DNA from: an uncultured Porphyromonadaceae bacterium
GTDB lineage: Bacteria; Bacteroidota; Bacteroidia; Bacteroidales; Muribaculaceae
NCBI GenBank assembly: GCA_947178245.1
Contig: CAMWXO010000063.1
Coordinates: 1-7,929 of the forward strand
DNA: 7,929 nucleotides
Direction of reading: 5' to 3'
In this document: piece after piece, positions 6,854 through 7,929 of the stretch
Layout of the letters: each line of letters starts with the position of its first letter
How positions within the stretch are numbered: the first letter of the stretch is position 1
Translations under genes and position numbers: made by a program
The notes under the pieces: model-generated
Seen by the model: the letters and a program-made list of their open reading frames with translations, nothing else
What the model was told of the DNA's origin: nothing
Databases searched by the model: none

Positions 6854-7850
6854 TTATTCAGCGGAGAATTTGAACACGCAATGGCTTCTGTAAGTCTCTC
6901 CGGGATTGAGGGTTGCCGAGGGCCATTCGGGTTTGTTGGGGGTGTCGGGATATTTCTGAGTCTCGAGGCAGATGCCGGTGCGCTGCTGGTATACTATTCC
7001 GTGCTTGCCGGTGACCGTGCCGTCGAGGAAGTTGCCTGAATACACCTGGATGCCGGGCTCGTTGGTGTAGACGTCAAGCTTTATTCCTGTAGTGGGTGAA
7101 TAAAGCGAAGCTGCCACCTGGCTGTCATCGCCTGCGGTGTCAAGCACCCAGTTGTGGTCGTAGCCGTTGCCGTTTTTCAGCTGCACGAAGTCGAATTTGT
7201 CAATATCCTCGCCCACGACCTTGGCCACTGTGAAGTCCATCGGGGTGTCCTTCACTTCGAGTATCTCACCGGTGGTCATGTAGGTGGAGGCTACCGGGGT
7301 GTAGCGCGATGCGTTGATCGTCAGCACATTGTTGGTGATGGGCTCTGCCGGATTTCCATTGAGGTTGAAATATGAGTGGTTGGTCATGTTGATGACGGTG
7401 GTCTTGTCGGTGGTAGCCTCGTATGCTATGTCGATGGCATTGTCTGAGAGCAGGGTATAGGTCACCTTTGCCTTTACATTTCCGGGGAAATTGTTGTCTC
7501 CGTCGGGGCTGTCCATAGTCAGCACGAGAGTGGAGTCGTTGGGCTGCTCGGCTTCATACACCTTATATTGCCATCCTGAGGGGCCGCCGTGGAGGCAGTG
7601 TCCGAAATTATTCTTCGGAAGCTGGATGGTATCGCCGTCGATTACGATTTTGCCCTTGTTGAGGCGATTTGCATAGCGGCCGATGGCGGCGCCGAAGTCC
7701 GTCTGATTGTTTTCTGGGAAATAAGCCTGCACGCTGTCGAGGCCGAGCACCACGTCCTTGAAGTCGCCGTTTCTGTCGGGCACCATGATCGAGACGATGC
7801 GGCCTCCGAAGTTGGTGACGCACAATTCCATGCCATTCGCATTCTTGCGG
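6854..7850 (-). CDS. galM: Aldose 1-epimerase (mutarotase), 5' end missing
   Basis: Interconverts the alpha and beta anomers of sugars, here presumably L-arabinose. About 331 codons are visible. Counting from the internal Met at 7829-7831, FGGRIVSIMVPD (8-19), GAAIGRYANR (47-56), NNFGHCLHGG (74-83, H81), TNHSYFNL (140-147, H142 the likely acid), NGYDHNW (212-218), TNEPGIQVYSGN (236-247) and GICLETQ (286-292, E290 the likely base) identify the family. The frame stays open upstream of that Met through NANG and K, which continue the family's N-terminal strand, so this Met is not the true start. The genuine sequence stops at about 7850, where adapter sequence begins. Family members often run some tens of residues further, and many in Bacteroidota begin with a signal peptide or lipobox, so localisation cannot be judged. 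It is the first visible gene of the operon, 70 nt before the transporter. Confidence 0.93.
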
Positions 7851-7879
7851 GTGTAGATCTCGGTGGTCGCCGTATCATT
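7851..7879. other. Illumina P5 adapter sequence (assembly artefact)
   Basis: These 29 bases are, from memory, an exact reverse complement of the Illumina P5 flow-cell oligonucleotide (which begins AATGATACGGCGACC and ends GAGATCTACAC). Translated on the minus strand they give MIRRPPRST, a well-known contaminant peptide in protein databases. This is not genomic DNA and no gene should be called in it. Confidence 0.97.

Positions 7880-7929
<50 letters not shown>

Noticed and set aside
7642..7878. A minus-strand open frame starting MIRRPPRST
   Set aside because: Its start lies in P5 adapter sequence and the rest is an alternative frame of galM.

Overview
The window holds an L-arabinose utilisation operon of a Bacteroidales-type bacterium. 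All six genes lie on the minus strand, so transcription runs right to left: galM (cut off by the contig end) > sodium/sugar symporter > araR > araD > araA > araB. A strong hairpin terminator follows. The taxonomic inference rests on three points. The regulator is a Nudix-fold AraR/NrtR-type protein, as described in Bacteroides, rather than an AraC- or GntR-type one. No start codon has a Shine-Dalgarno sequence; all have A/T-rich leaders. The protein sequences also look like Bacteroidota homologues. A Muribaculaceae-like gut member is plausible from the GC-rich genes and TTTAA-rich spacers, but this is inference.

Layout by region. 1-222: non-coding, with two hairpin terminators; the one at 159-186 ends the operon, and the one at 104-145 suits a plus-strand gene left of the window. 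223-1824: araB. 1825-1934: spacer with a candidate regulatory motif. 1935-3461: araA. 3462-3614: A/T-rich spacer of degenerate TTTAA repeats in inverted orientation. 3615-4301: araD. 4309-4953: araR, 7 nt from araD. 4954-5088: spacer with TGCAT repeats and an 11-bp inverted repeat. 5089-6783: transporter. 6784-6853: spacer with a 22-bp palindrome that shares a 17-mer (16/17) with the araA-araB spacer. 6854 to about 7850: galM without its N-terminus. 7851-7929: not genomic (Illumina P5 adapter sequence, poly-A, then 36 G).

How the genes work together. The mutarotase interconverts arabinose anomers and the symporter brings the sugar in with Na+. AraA makes L-ribulose, AraB phosphorylates it, and AraD epimerises L-ribulose-5-phosphate to D-xylulose-5-phosphate for the pentose phosphate pathway. 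AraR is expected to sense L-arabinose and repress the operon, including its own gene. The operon promoter should lie upstream of galM, beyond the contig end.

I see no undescribed system here. The points most worth a second look are the adapter-derived contig end, the shared intergenic motif (candidate AraR operators), the degenerate Nudix box of AraR and the repeat-rich spacers.
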